Below, piece after piece: positions 49,177 to 60,859 of a stretch of 64,000 bases of DNA; within the stretch, counting starts at the first letter, position 1; each line of letters begins with the position of its first letter. This DNA is from Phanerochaete sordida (taxonomy: Eukaryota; Basidiomycota; Agaricomycetes; Polyporales; Phanerochaetaceae), in the NCBI GenBank assembly GCA_019973155.2, contig BPQB01000105.1:35856-99855 (forward strand), read 5' to 3'. A model generated the notes under the pieces. It was given only the letters and a program-made list of their open reading frames with translations, was not told where the DNA came from and did not search any database. A program made the translations under genes and the position numbers.

Positions 49177-51161
49177 CTAGATGGCGCGGAGCACGTCGCC
49201 CTCGAACGAGAACTCGCCTCGTTCGCGAAGGACCATCGCGGTCTTCGTGACTTCGGTCGTGTCGAAGTCTTCGTGTTTGTCAGGCGGGATGGCCGCGTTG
49301 AGGTAGGTGACCAGAGCGGCGATAGTGAGCTCGTCCGAGTGATCGTATGTCGTCCTGAACAAATATTGCACCGAGCGAGAAATAAATTCAATGCTGATAT
49401 ATCACCGTGTGACCGTCAGCAGTGGCGTACCGCGACTCAACCGAAGACTTACCGGCCGGGAGGGGTGTCTAGGTCGGCCATGCGGGCGAGCGGTGCCTCG
49501 AAGTCCACATCAGACTCGCCCTCCGCGTCTTCGTCCCCGTCCGAGGTGTTCAGCGCCGCCTCCTTCTGCCTGAGAATCGCGCGCCGCTCCTCGATCTGAC
49601 GAAGCCGTTCGGCGTCGGCGAGCTGCCGTGCCCGCTGCTTCTCGGCCCTGCGGCGGACCCTGGCCTCGTCGCCGGAGTCGGCGCCCTCCTCGGACTCGAC
49701 GTCCATGCTGTCTTCCCGTTCCCGCGCCCTGGCCAGCTCCTCCTGCCGGAGAGCTTCCATCTGGGCGCGATACTCGGCGAGCTCGGCCTCCTTGTGCGCA
49801 CGTTTCTGCCTGCGAGCGGATAAGCTCGCGAGCAGACGATGTGCAGCGGGCGACTTACTTCCTGTTGAGGCACTTGCCCCTGTGCTGCTGCCACGGGTAC
49901 GCGCAGTACGAGCTGTCCTGCCGCAGCTGGACCCACTTCTGACAGATGGTACAGAAGACGCGGTTAGGCTCGACCTCACCGATCAGAGGGTCGGAGCGAA
50001 GCTGTGCGGCGCGCTGCTCAGCATTACGTCTTCGCGATTCCTGCGACGGAGCAAAGTTTGAAGGATTGAGGTCCTTGAAGGATGTCACCGAGACAGGGGA
50101 AGCAAATGAGGGAACGTCGGCCGCGGTCTTGCTCGACGTAAGCGGTGGCGTAGGCAGCGATGAGGAAGACACGAGCGCCATGAGGTGCCTGGACGGCGGA
50201 GGTACGCTGTCAGCTGTGGGAATACTGAGGGCGATAGATGAATACAAGGAATAGGCGTGACATCGGCGATGCGCTTACTTTGCATTTGCGGCAACAAGGG
50301 TGGTGTTGGTGGGCGTAGGACGATTTTGAAGGCATGTGGTCCGGTGCTGCAACCAGGTCTGGACGGCTTGGGCATCGTCGTTCGTGTTCAGAGATACCCA
50401 GGTCTCGCAGATTTTGCAGAGCACGCGTTCTGAATCGAACTTGCGGACCTGCGGGTCTGTAGCAAAGAGCCCACTCCGATCGCCAGTGGAGTGGGGGTTC
50501 TTAGAACTACCGAAGATAAATGCGATGACTGGGCGGGAAGGAAGAGGGGGCTTACGCCTTCTTCGTCAAGCAGCTCTTGCGGTGTGCGTCCCACGGGATT
50601 GAGCAGTAGGTAGAGTTTGGCCGTAAGCGGATCCATTTATCGCAGGACGCGCACAGAACCCGGTAAGCTTCGAACTGCGCGACATACGGGTCGGAACGCA
50701 GATATTCGATACGTTCCTCTTCTGTACGCTTCGCGCGGCGGCGTTTCGGCTGTGGTACGACGGGTTCGCCTTGGGATTCTGGAGTATAGAGTACGGGATC
50801 GCTGACCGTGATCTGCTGGACGGCACTGGGGCTGCACGGCGTGAATGCGCCGCTGATCGCGCGTAGGATTAGGACTCACCACTGCTGCCGATGCAAGTCC
50901 CAGTGCTTGACGGTGAAGCCGCCAGTAGCCTCGTCCCTGAACGATACGCTCTCTCCACACGACTCGCAGGTGACGCGTCCAGTCTCGTACTCATTCTGCG
51001 GCACCTTCGCGTCCACTGTCTTGTCTGTGGCGCTATCATCTTCTGGGGGTGGCACGCCTGGGCCTTGGGGTGGGGCCTTGCGCTTCTGGGGTAATCTAGG
51101 GCGAACGCTGAGAGGAGCGTCCCGCGTACAGGGGGAACACCCACGTCGACTCAGAGGCCAT
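49177..51161 (-). CDS. Protein with four tandem C-x2-C...H-R-x2-C zinc-finger-like modules
   Basis: Seven exons (51145-51161, 50880-51107, 50556-50831, 50279-50506, 49859-50224, 49453-49809, 49177-49393) give 562 residues. Four modules share C-x2-C-x(19-21)-H-R-x2-C with a Trp two or three residues before the His: CESC...HRQQC, CASCDKW...HRKSC, CKICETW...HRTTC, CTICQKW...HRGKC. Modules 2-4 are preceded by LRSDP or similar (ATDPQV in module 3) and an ExxRV(L/F)C lead. A charged coiled-coil (about residues 395-480) with acidic DGDEDAEGESDVDFE follows. No known function; nucleic-acid or protein binding is inference. The start is uncertain: it relies on a 17-nt exon and a 37-nt intron, and a further CVAC pair lies just upstream. 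Confidence 0.72.
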
Positions 51162-52738
51162 CGCACGCGACACAGAGGATGAAGCTATGATTCTGTGCAG
51201 CAAACTTGGTCAGTAGCTTGGGGGAAGCATCGGCAGACGTACTGCAGGTCAGTCCAGACGGTCAATACATGCCCTGTGGTCGGATGAGTAGGCTGCACGC
51301 GCGGTCGGCGGGCTTGCTGACCGCGAACAGGGACGGGGAACGGCGGCGAGACGGGTGGCAGCAGGCCAAGAGGGGTGCCCGGTCGTGGTATAAAACAGAT
51401 TGGGAGAAGCGAAACATTTCAATGCGAGGAAATCATTTCCAGAAATTGAAAAACAACATGCGCCCCGCGAGCGAAATATCCCATGCCATATATGGTAGCT
51501 TGCTCTCCAAGTGTTGATTCCCGCGTTCGCTGACGGCACTCAGGGCTCCTCCCCCCTTTCCCCGGGCCCTCGCCTCGCCCGTCGTATGTCTGACATTGCT
51601 CACTCACCCCGTCCTCCGTGTGTTCAGCGCCGCATCTCACCCCACCATACGCCCCGCTTCGCCAGCTTCGGGGCCAGACCACCGTCGATACCGTCCCGCA
51701 GAACGTTCGCAAGAGCAGCCATGTCGTACATGCTGACCACATCTTCCAAGGTTCTGTGATATGTCAAACGCATTGGGAAGTGCCCTGCTCCGTTTGCCTG
51801 CCCCTCATGGTCGCGTTCTCACCCTCTCGCAGCAAATCGTGGCTGTGCGACAATGCACGGAGCAGCCATGCCTCTTTTAGCGCAATTCTGTCGAGCATTT
51901 CCCGTATTCTCCTCACTTCCTGTGGTCCGTCGGGTACGAGATGCTTGACATGGGCCCTCCCTGACGGGCTTCTTCTATCAGTAGCTTCCGCCGGCAGCCA
52001 GATTGGCGCGCTCTTAGACGGTAGGCCGTACTTTCTCCATGGTGCCCACATCTTCCATCTATCGCCTCTGCCGCCTGCGCGTCGCTCGATGCCTGCCACC
52101 GCCGACACGCATCTCGCGACGTAGCTCGGTGCCAACGTTCGTGCGCGCGCGCCGTGCAGCCTTTGTACTTTCTCCACCAAACTCTATGAGGGTCCCTGAC
52201 TTGTCCCACCAATGTCTCCGCAGACACATGATATCATTACCGAATTCTAGATGTGCCCAGACATGCGATGTAGCGCATGGGACCGAGTAGGGGCGTATGC
52301 ATTGCCAAACGAGTGTGAACAGCGCGAGCAAACTCAAATCAAGCCCCGAGATATCATGTCCAGATATCATGAAGCGCATCGGAGAACCCGTGTGTTTTCT
52401 ATCTGTCATCAGCGAAATAGGGCAGAAATAAGCATCTATTGCCTCCAGGTCATGAGACTACTATGCGGGTATGTCGGCGGCGGCCTTTCGACGATATCGC
52501 GAGCACGTACACAGCGGGTACATAGACATATATTACCTGTGCCCTCTATCGATAAGTCGACGTCTTCCAGATCCCGGCGCTTGCCTAGATGAGCGACGAG
52601 GGCCCAGAGTGGGCAACATCTTGATATGTCCGCTCATATTTCCGCCATGCCAAAGGCTTCTGCCCCAGAACACGAAGCGAGAGATGTCGCCGCTGCCCTC
52701 TGCCACAGAGAGGGACGCCGGGTCATGAGGGGTGGCGT
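51162..52738. other. Intergenic region
   Basis: 1.6 kb between two minus-strand genes. Contains an AGATATCATG direct repeat (two copies near 52350-52371). No gene recognised. Confidence 0.5.
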
Positions 52739-53697
52739 TCACACCCTCCCGTACCCCCCGCGCTCCAGGAAATCCTTCATGCGGTTAACAATCCCCTCTA
52801 GGCCCTGAAGCCATTTGTCGAGTTCCGCGTCGAATTTCTCATGAGAGGTACCTTCTGTCAGGCGGTTATAGAAGTCGCGTCGGTGTGGGACGGCTCTGAT
52901 AGCAACCTGGGCGCGCACATCTCCATAAATACCACGACGGCGAGAACCACAGGAAACGGAGGAGCCACGTACGGTGACGACTGAGCGCACGACGAACGAG
53001 TGGTGATGCTTCAGGATCGCATCGTAGGACCGCCGGAAACAAACATGCAATTCCGCGTTTGTGTCGGCCTGCATGTTCTGTAGTGCCTGACACGTAAACA
53101 GAAGGCCGCTGTTCCAAGCTTGTCAGCGAACTCGGGACCAGAGACTCACACGGCGGCCACCGAGAGAGGAAGCGGGACCAACACCTACCGCACGAGCCGC
53201 ACGAGACAGGCCGTCGCATGGCGCTGGCCTTCCTGGGCCTCGTTCTGCACCAGCCTCTCGAGCGAGGCCGACAGGTCGGGCTTGGCCGCATGGCGTGCCC
53301 GCACACCCTGCCGCGAACAGAGTTAACATTGTGTGATGGGCAGTATGTTCGTGGGAGCCCGCACTCACAGCAATGTTGCTTCGTAGATCCGATTGTACAA
53401 AACTGAAGACGCCTGTCCCAAGCAGGTCTGCGTACCGCGGTGAGGGAAATGCCAGAGAACAGAACAGAGGGAACCAATCAGCGGAGGCTTACCGAACATG
53501 TTCATGAAATCATCCGATGCAAGAAGGAAGGAAGCGGTGTCGACGCCATCGTCGGTAATTGGAACATCTGAGAAAGACTGGGCAAGCGTCAGCGGTGGAA
53601 ATCACAACGTATATGAGCGCAGAGAAGGTCAGGGTAGGTGTCCTAGGGTAGCGGATGTCAGGCGACGTACCCTCGCGGTTTCGTAATAAGGGGCCAT
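52739..53697 (-). CDS. Glycolipid transfer protein (GLTP) family
   Basis: Six exons (53671-53697, 53493-53577, 53369-53427, 53189-53307, 52973-53108, 52739-52906) give 197 residues, about the family size. Visible blocks: FLLASDDFMNMFDLLGTGVF and FVQSDLRSNI, carrying the conserved Asp and Asn of the sugar-binding site; LLFTCQALQNM; and HHSFVVRSVVTVAIRAVPHR with the conserved His. GLTPs shuttle glucosyl- or other glycosphingolipids between membranes in the cytosol (fungal relative HET-C2). The region where other GLTPs have L-W-L-x-R reads CLVRLVRGLLF, so the sugar-stacking Trp appears to be missing, though this spot sits at an exon edge and could reflect my splice choice. Divergent from Zim17. 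Confidence 0.82.
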
Positions 53698-54240
53698 CGT
53701 GATATAATCGTGACTGTCGGGGCAGGGTAGGGGGCGAAGTCGAGGCTAGTTAAGAGGAAGGCGGTCAGGCCGCTGCACGTCTTTGTGCTGGGCCGCCGCG
53801 ACACAAAACTGAGGCTAGCACGCTGCTCTGCCTCGAGGATGCTGCTCGTTAGCCGTGCCTTGCGACGGTGGAGCAAGCTTGCGCCGAACTATAGCAGTTT
53901 CCCAATCGGGAGCCAGACTCCGTCCCAGAGCTAGGTTCACGGGATGTTGTGTCTTGTCTGTTGTACTGTTACAAGGTTCAGAACATGCATCAGGCCAGAT
54001 GTCTTTGACAAGATACCGGCCTTGCTTGTTGCTCTATGGCAGTGCTTGTTGTGTTGCGCGTAGCTTCCGCACAAGAGCCATGTGCTCGGATTCTGCGTAG
54101 TCCCGGGCTCGCCAGGGTTAGGGTCAGATACGGGCGTCCCGCCGTGCGCCTATCAGCCGCCTCTCATAATCTCGAGGCTCGAAAGCGTCAAGCAACTCTT
54201 CCTTCTCCTACCTCATCTCTGCGCGGTCTACATTCTTGTC
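53698..54240. other. Divergent upstream region GLTP/Zim17
   Basis: 543 bp between two start codons on opposite strands. A TATAATC-like motif lies close to the GLTP start on its strand. No other gene. Confidence 0.55.
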
Positions 54241-54881
54241 ATGCTCTCCAGGGCCATAACAAATAACACATTCGGCGCGCTCCGTCTTGTACGGCATACC
54301 GGGGCACGACACATACCGCACACACGCCTGCCTTCAAAGCTGCCGGCGGCACGCAGGGCACCCCGCCTCGAGAGCAGACTCTTCTCTGCGACAAGTTTCC
54401 GGAAAGACGCGTCGGAGAAACCACCCTCTCATACGCCACCGCCCTCTTCATCTAACTCGCCCGAGACACCGCAGACTAGCCTTTCCTTTCAACCACCAGA
54501 ACCCCGGCTTTCCATCACGTTCACATGCACCGTGACCGACTGTGGTACACGCTCGACGCACGAGTTTACCAAGCGGAGTTACACGAAGGGCATCGTCATC
54601 GTGCAATGTCCCGGCTGCGAGAATCGGTGAGTGCTCATCTCTCATATGCCGACGTACACTCGCTCGGCAACGTCCACGTATCGTGTGACTTCGCCGAGTC
54701 GATACTGACGTGGTTTGGTTATAGGCACTTGATCGCTGATCACCTGGGCTGGTTCAAGGAAAGCACAGAGGAGGGCAAGCTCAAAACTATTGAAGATCTC
54801 ATGCGGGCCAAGGGCGAGAAGGTGCAGCGGGGTAGCGTTGACTCAAACGGCGTGATAGAGTACACTCCGGAGGATCACTGA
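54241..54881 (+). CDS. ZIM17: Mitochondrial DNL-type zinc-finger protein (Zim17/Hep1)
   Basis: Two exons (54241-54626, 54725-54881) give 180 residues. The first 60 are Arg/Ser/Thr-rich with few acidic residues (MLSRAITNNTFGALRLVRHT), fitting a mitochondrial presequence, followed by a Pro/Ser linker. The DNL-type finger runs TFTCTVTDCGTRSTHEFTKR, then VQCPGCENRHLIADHLGWF. The first cysteine pair is spaced C-x4-C, as in other basidiomycetes, rather than C-x2-C. Zim17 keeps mitochondrial Hsp70 (Ssc1/Ssq1) soluble and so supports protein import and Fe-S cluster biogenesis. It converges on the Grx5 gene, with 81 bp between the stop codons. Confidence 0.92.
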
Positions 54882-54962
54882 GAGGTGGGCATGATTGGCA
54901 TCGAATTACATGAATACAGTACAATCCAGCGCATGAGTAATGAAAAGCAATAGTTACGACGA

Positions 54963-55589
54963 TCACGCCGATGCGGACTGGGGTTGGGCCTCGGCCTCGA
55001 GCGGTGGCAGAACGCCCTTCTCCTCGAGCAGCTTCTCAAGCTCGCCGTTCTGATGCACTGCGAAAATGCAAGTCAGGATGGAGAATGTGGTGCATGAAAT
55101 ACTAGGACGCACTGCTCAAAAGAATGTCGCATCCACCAACGAACTCTCCGTTTACATATAGCTGAGGGATGGTCGGCCAGTCGCTGAGTGGGTGTCAAAC
55201 CGGATGCAGAGGTTACGGGACTATTACCACTCACGAAAACTCCTTGATATCCGACCTCAGCTGCGTGTCCTCCAACACGTTGAACGACTTGAACTTCTCT
55301 GGTGGTACACCCTGCATTTCGAGGATCTGGATCGCAGCTCTTGAGAAGCCGCACTGCGGCTGCTCTGGCGTGCCCTTCATGAACAACACGACTGGTGTGG
55401 ACTCGACCGCGCGCGAGAGGTTCTGCCGCGCCTCGTCGGTAATGAACCGTCGGGCAATGGCAAACGAGCGCGGCGGAAGCACCGGTGCGACTCGGAGAGG
55501 CGAGAACTGCAGGATAGCGTCAGCGACACGCCACTAGCGGTACACCATACGTCGCTACTTACAGATGCGCGGAATGCTGTCCTGAACAT
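54963..55589 (-). CDS. GRX5: Mitochondrial monothiol glutaredoxin (Grx5 type)
   Basis: Four exons (55563-55589, 55235-55506, 55113-55183, 54963-55057) give 154 residues. An Arg-rich N-terminus (MFRTAFRAS then [12 protein letters not shown]) fits a mitochondrial presequence. The domain has [20 protein letters not shown] with the monothiol CGFS site, [20 protein letters not shown], the cis-Pro motif [19 protein letters not shown], and a KLLEEKG end. Grx5 carries a glutathione-ligated [2Fe-2S] cluster between the Isu scaffold and downstream targets, in the same pathway where the Hsp70 served by Zim17 works. Its start faces the F-box gene across 268 bp. Confidence 0.94.
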
Positions 55590-55857
55590 GGCGGACGGTG
55601 TGAGGGAGAGTGTGGAACGGATGAAAACAGGACCCTCGGTGTGCTGAGCTGAGAAATTCGGGCACGCGGGATTGGGTCATTGCCCAAGCGCTCGCGTGCC
55701 GCGCACGTGGCGGGCTTCGGCCGAATCGGGTAACGTAGAACGACGGCACTTGTCTGCCACCTTCACCGTGAGTACCAGACCTTATCTTCCCAGGTCTCTG
55801 TATGTTTCGGCACTTGACCCCTAGTCTGTGTGTAACAGGTACCACACTGCCGTGTGC

Positions 55858-57827
55858 ATGGATTCACTTCCTCCCACGCAGGACAACGCCCAGCAGAGTG
55901 TAACCACGCTGCTTCATCTGCCCACCGAGGTCATATTGCTCATATTATCCGTGTTGGGACCTGGCGAGATCCTGAATGTGCGAAAGGTGTGTTAGTGATG
56001 TGCTGATTCTACCCCAAATTTTGCTGCGACTCTTGTGGCAGCCTGAATGTTCCTGCACCTCGTGGAGCGTCCTCTCGTTCCTTACTTGCGCTTTGCAGAA
56101 TGTGCTTGCTAACCAGACCCTGCATCAGACCTGCAAAGCGCTCTGCGCTATCACGCAGGACAGGGCCCTATGGATCGACCTCTACTCGGGCATGACAAAC
56201 GAGGCGCGCTACGCCCTGCCCGACCGCGATGCTGCCGACCTTTTCGCGCCCTTGACGCGAGCGGAGGTCGAGTCATTTATCCTGTCTGCGTATCTCACAG
56301 AACGGCGATGGACGTTGCCACGGAAGCCGCCCCAGCTACTCGAGTCTCCCGGAGCTGTGCAGTCTGTCGAGGAGTCTATGCACGCAGGCACCAGCATCCT
56401 AACCATGAGCGTGCTCGCCGACCGCTGGCTTGTCGTCCTTTATCCAGGCGATGTGGTAGAGATATGGGACATCTGTCCCAGCTCTGGGCACGACTCTTCT
56501 GGCATTGCAAAGGCGTGGAACGGTCCTCATACAGAGGGGGCACCAACAGCGGCTTGTAGGACTAGATACGACGTACAGGGACTCGGGCCATGTTCTATGT
56601 CAGCGGTCGTTCTCGACGAGGACGGGCGTAGCATCATCATGGCAGTTGGCAGGTGAGCACTACAAACAAGTGTTGGTGTACGACTGACCGATTCTTCGTT
56701 CACCTTCCCCAGCCAAGTCAAAACGCAAGTCCTCAAGTTCAACCTCGCTGGAGGGCCTGATATGCCTGACTACGAGCGCCTCTCTGCTTTTGAGACACCT
56801 TCGCCTCTGTATACTCTCCGCGCTGTCGACCCTAGCACTCAGATAGTGCTATACAGTCACGCACTTTCTGTCTGCTTTGTAAACTGGAGGACGCAGAAAT
56901 ACTGCCTTGTCACATCAGAAACAGATGGCGAAGAACTTGTAAGCTACATGGAATCACACTGGCACTACAGCACTACAGGCTTACAATGTCGGATAGTGGA
57001 GCGGGATCATCGGAGTCTCGCTGCTAACATCCCATCACGTCCTCTGCGTCACAACACGGTCCATCGAAGTCTACACCCTCGACTTCATCGAAGACCTGCA
57101 ACGCCCGATCTCGCCCACGGCGCAGCACAACCCGCTCTACCTGTACAACATCGGCCGGCGGCCCGCCGTCGCGCACAAGCACGCCATCCCAGACGCGACG
57201 CTCCGCGGCGTGTCCTTCAGCCAGGCGCAGCTGCGCGCCGACGGTGACGTGCACCGCGTCTCCGCCGGCGTGCTCGCGTACGACGTCCTCCGCGGGCTCT
57301 TCCACTTCAGCGTCGCGCTCACGCTGCCCGCGTCGCACGCGCCGCAGCCCTATGCACACACGCCGCTCGACGTCGCGTGCACGCTCCGCGGCGCGCACCA
57401 CATGGCGCAGCTCGTCCCGCTCGCGGACGTCGTGCCCGGCACCGCACCGCCGCGCGGCGGCTTCACGCCCGGCTCACGCGGCTTCATCTCGGCGTGTGCG
57501 CTCGGCGCGCGTGGCGTCCGTGGCGTGTGGATCGAGCGCAGGCGCAACAACATGGGGCGCACGGTCTTCGGGTTCGCCGTCGCCAACCATCGCGTGGCGC
57601 GCGGGTCGCAGGACGGCGCTGAGGAGCCCGTTGCCGAGATCGACGGTCGGTGCGTGTACGAGGGGCAGAATTCAGTCGACCTGCGGGGTGAGTGCTGTCG
57701 TTGTGCACCGCGGCCTGCAGCGATTGCTGACCTTCGCATCGCAGATGACCTCACGCACTGCGCCTTCTCCGAGCTCACCGGTCAGATCGTCCTTGGCACA
57801 CGGCGGGGCCAGGTTTTACTTTTGTAA
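55858..57827 (+). CDS. F-box protein
   Basis: Five exons (55858-55986, 56099-56652, 56713-56938, 56997-57687, 57745-57827) give 560 residues. The N-terminal F-box spans intron 1: LLHLPTEVILLILSVLGPGE then LHQTCKALCAI and ALWIDLY. The rest holds beta-rich stretches (VLADRWLVVLYPGDVVEIWD, LTSHHVLCVTTRSIEVYTLD, LTHCAFSELTGQIVLGTRRG) suggesting a degenerate WD40-like propeller, but clear WD repeats are not countable. F-box proteins hand substrates to SCF ubiquitin ligases through Skp1. Intron 1 (112 nt) is the least certain boundary. It is a common basidiomycete architecture whose substrates are unknown. Confidence 0.78.
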
Positions 57828-57929
57828 TGGTTCCAGACAAACACAGAGGGATTGCAGATACAACAAACATTCTATTATACAGCATGTGCGACAGCAAGAA
57901 ATAGCGAGGATGATTTTGATGTGACAGAT

Positions 57930-59476
57930 CTAGACGCGGGTACCGTAGACATCCTTGGGTTCGATGCCAGCCTGGCCCTTGCGGATGTTGGCCTGCGCCC
58001 ACTTTTTGATACGGATGGACTCGATCGAGATGAAGCCAGTGGTGTCAGTGGGCTCGAAGCCGCCGAGCTCGTCCATGGAGGACTGCTTCTCGTCGTAGAG
58101 ACCCTGCGTTGATTGTTAGCATATAGTCTACGCTAGGTCTAGTATGGAACATACCTCGTCAGACGCGCGGCCCTCGACGACAACGTTGCCCTTGTAGAGC
58201 TTGAGGCGGACAATACCGTTGACGGTGCGCTGGGACGCGGGGATCGCGCTGACGATGAACTCGCGCTCAGGGGTGAACCAGTGACCGTTGTAGAGGATCT
58301 TGCTGAGCTCGAACGTGAGGAACTGGTCACGGAGCGCGCGGACGTTGCGGTCGAGGGTGAGGCCCTCGATGTCCATGTGCGCGACACGCAGAATTGTCGC
58401 AGCGGGCGACTCGTAGCAGCCGCGGGACTTGACGCCGATGAAGCGGTTCTCGACAATGTCGATGCGACCAATGCCGTGCTTGCGCGCGAGCGCGTTCAGC
58501 TTCAGGAAAACGTCGACCGGGTCGGTGTAGTCCTTGCCCTCGGCGGGCACGGTGACCTTGACGGGCAGGCCGCGCTCGAACTCAATCGAGATGCGTTCGG
58601 GGGTGGTGGGGGCGTCCTCGGGGGCAACAGTGAGCTTCCACATGTCGGCAGGGGGAGTGGTGTTGGGGTCCTCGAGGATGCCGGCCTCGTAGGAGATGTG
58701 GAACAGGTTCTCGTCGGTCGACCATGGCTTGGCCTGGGTTTGCGTAACAGGGATCGACTTCTCCGCGGCGAACTGAAGGAGGGCCTGACGACCAGCGAAG
58801 CGGTTGTAGAACTCGGGGATCCGCCATGGGGCAATGACCTTGATGTCGGGCTTGAGGCCGTAGAAAGCAAGCTCGAAACGGACCTGGTCGTTGCCCTTGC
58901 CAGTGCAGCCGTGCGAGACAAAGCTGGGGAACTGGTCAGCTTGATTCACGAAGAGAGTGACTGTACTCACTCGCAGCCCTCACGGTCAGCAACAGCCATC
59001 ATACCACGGGCAATAACGGGACGGGCGAGCGAAGTACCGAGGAGGTAGACACCCTCGTAGATGCAGTTGGCCTGAACGGCGGGGTAGATGAGTTCTGTGA
59101 CGAACTCGCGCTTGAAGTCCTACGAGCAGACAATGATGTCAGTAACTTCGCCCCTCGTCAAAGCGCGATGTGGCGCACCTCCAAGAAGAACTTCTTGGCA
59201 CCGACGGCAAGGGCCTTCTTGCGAGCAGCCTCGAAGTCCTGGACGCGATATGAGCCTATTGATTAGAGCGTAGAGTAAAACGGCGACGTTACCTCTTCCT
59301 GGCCGACGTCGGCCATGAACGCGTAGACTTCATAGCCCTGCTCGATGAGCCACGCCAGGATACACGAAGTATCTGCGTTCGATATCTTCAGTACTGTTCC
59401 CCGCAAGCTAGGAGGGACGCAACGCACCGAGGCCACCGGAGTAGGCGAGGAGGACACGGCCCTTTGACTCAGACAT
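57930..59476 (-). CDS. ARG1: Argininosuccinate synthase
   Basis: Six exons (59428-59476, 59293-59372, 59179-59238, 58971-59119, 58155-58923, 57930-58103) give 426 residues, a normal length. The ATP-binding P-loop signature VLLAYSGGLDTSCILAWL is cut by intron 1 between GL and D. Also seen: GTSLARPVIARGMM, FVSHGCTGKGNDQVRFE, KPWSTDENLFHISYE, GIGRIDIVENRFIGVKSRG and the C-terminal FISIESIRIKKWAQ. The enzyme joins citrulline and aspartate using ATP in arginine biosynthesis (cytosol). It shares a 259-bp divergent upstream region with the Sds3-like gene and converges on the F-box gene. Confidence 0.97.
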
Positions 59477-59735
59477 GACTTGGTGGGAGTAGGAGATGAA
59501 GGAAGAGGAGGAAGAGCAGGTGCGAGCTAAAAAGTTGGGCGGGCTTGGGCGGGATGACTCCAGCTGCTGCACGCGATCTAGATTATGGGCGCCTAGCATC
59601 ATTTGTGTCGGGGATCGCCGAGCGAGCCTCCGCCGGAAGCGCCGTGCCGCCAGACCGATCCGCGTTCGAGAGCTCGTCGTCTTGTCTTCTGACCTGCCCT
59701 CCTTCCCCCTCCCCCTCGACACCCACGCCTCTACG

Positions 59736-60859
59736 ATGCCCCCGCAGCCAGGCGTCTTCGCTCTACCCTACGCATCCACACACAAGTCCCGCGTCACAAA
59801 CGGCGCGGTTGATAGCGACTCTTTCCACCCGAGCAACCTCGGCGCCGGCCCCAGTCGAATGCATGGTCAGTTTCGATATCTTCTGTGCGGCTCTGCGTGT
59901 TTCTGAAACGGCAGGTGCGCCTGTAGATGATCCCACAGGGAAACGTAAACGGAAGGAACTGACGAGTCGACCGAGTAGAGAGCATCTCGAAGGGTGAGCC
60001 CCAGTTCTTGTCATACCTTGCGGCCGCTGAATCTGGAGTAGAATTATCTACACCGCTCCCGCAAAACACTACAGTGAAACTATGCAGGAACTCTCAACGT
60101 TTGCATACCAGCTCGCAACACATCCAGAGCTCGTCCCCGCATACCAGTTGCGACTATACCCTCTTTCACTGGAGCGCTCGGCACTGCTGGCGTCGTTGCA
60201 GCACGAAGAACAGCACGCACTCGAGTGTGTCCAGCAAGCATACGAAGAAGAGCGCGAACGCGTCGAAGAGGAATGGAGACGCGGACGGGAGCGTATCAAG
60301 GAACGGCTGCTCGAGGGCATCGAGGAGCGGCGCAGGCGCGCGCGGGAAGACAAGGAGGGCGAAGGCACCTCGGCAGGTACGTACATCGAAACACACATCT
60401 AGGTTCGAATCTTAACTCTCCGCAGACGCCACCCTCGACTCGCAGTCACGTCCACATATCACGCGCAAGCTGCGCAACAAGCTGGGCGGCGGAACGTCCC
60501 CACCACCAACGCCGCTGGCCTCGGGCACGCCAGGCGGTGGCATATCGTCCATCGCGTCCGGGCCCATCACCTCGGGACCGTTCTTGAACCCACATTCGCT
60601 ATCCGTCGACGAGCTGCCGTCGCCGTTCCCGCTGCCACTGACGTCGGCTCACTTGACCACGACGACAGGCCAGAACGGCACGAACAACCGCCGGCGAGCG
60701 AAGGGTGGCGGGCGTGAAGCACAGGCTGTCGGCGGCCTGGGAAAGAGCCTGCAGTTACTCACGGGCTGCAAAGAGTCGGAAACAGATCAGGACCTTGGAG
60801 AGATCAGGCGGACGAAGAAGCGCAGGGTCGCAGCTGGTGGCGGGACAGCCAAGGTTTAA
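59736..60859 (+). CDS. Sds3-like subunit of a histone deacetylase complex
   Basis: Four exons (59736-59865, 59915-59993, 60075-60376, 60426-60859) give 314 residues. A KRKRKE basic patch comes first, then the Sds3-type core: LAHPELVPAYQLRL-like sequence (LATHPELVPAYQLRLYPLS) and a long charged coiled-coil (about residues 95-160, EEQHALECVQQAYEEERERV onward). The C-terminal half is Ser/Pro/Gly-rich and ends with RRTKKRR. Sds3-family proteins hold the Sin3-Rpd3 deacetylase together through this coiled-coil and bring it to promoters. Intron 1 uses a GTCAGT donor. The family call rests on the helix and surrounding pattern rather than on a catalytic motif. Confidence 0.72.

Noticed and set aside
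48862..49599. 245-codon plus-strand frame
   Set aside because: Mostly antisense to the last exons of the four-module zinc-finger gene.
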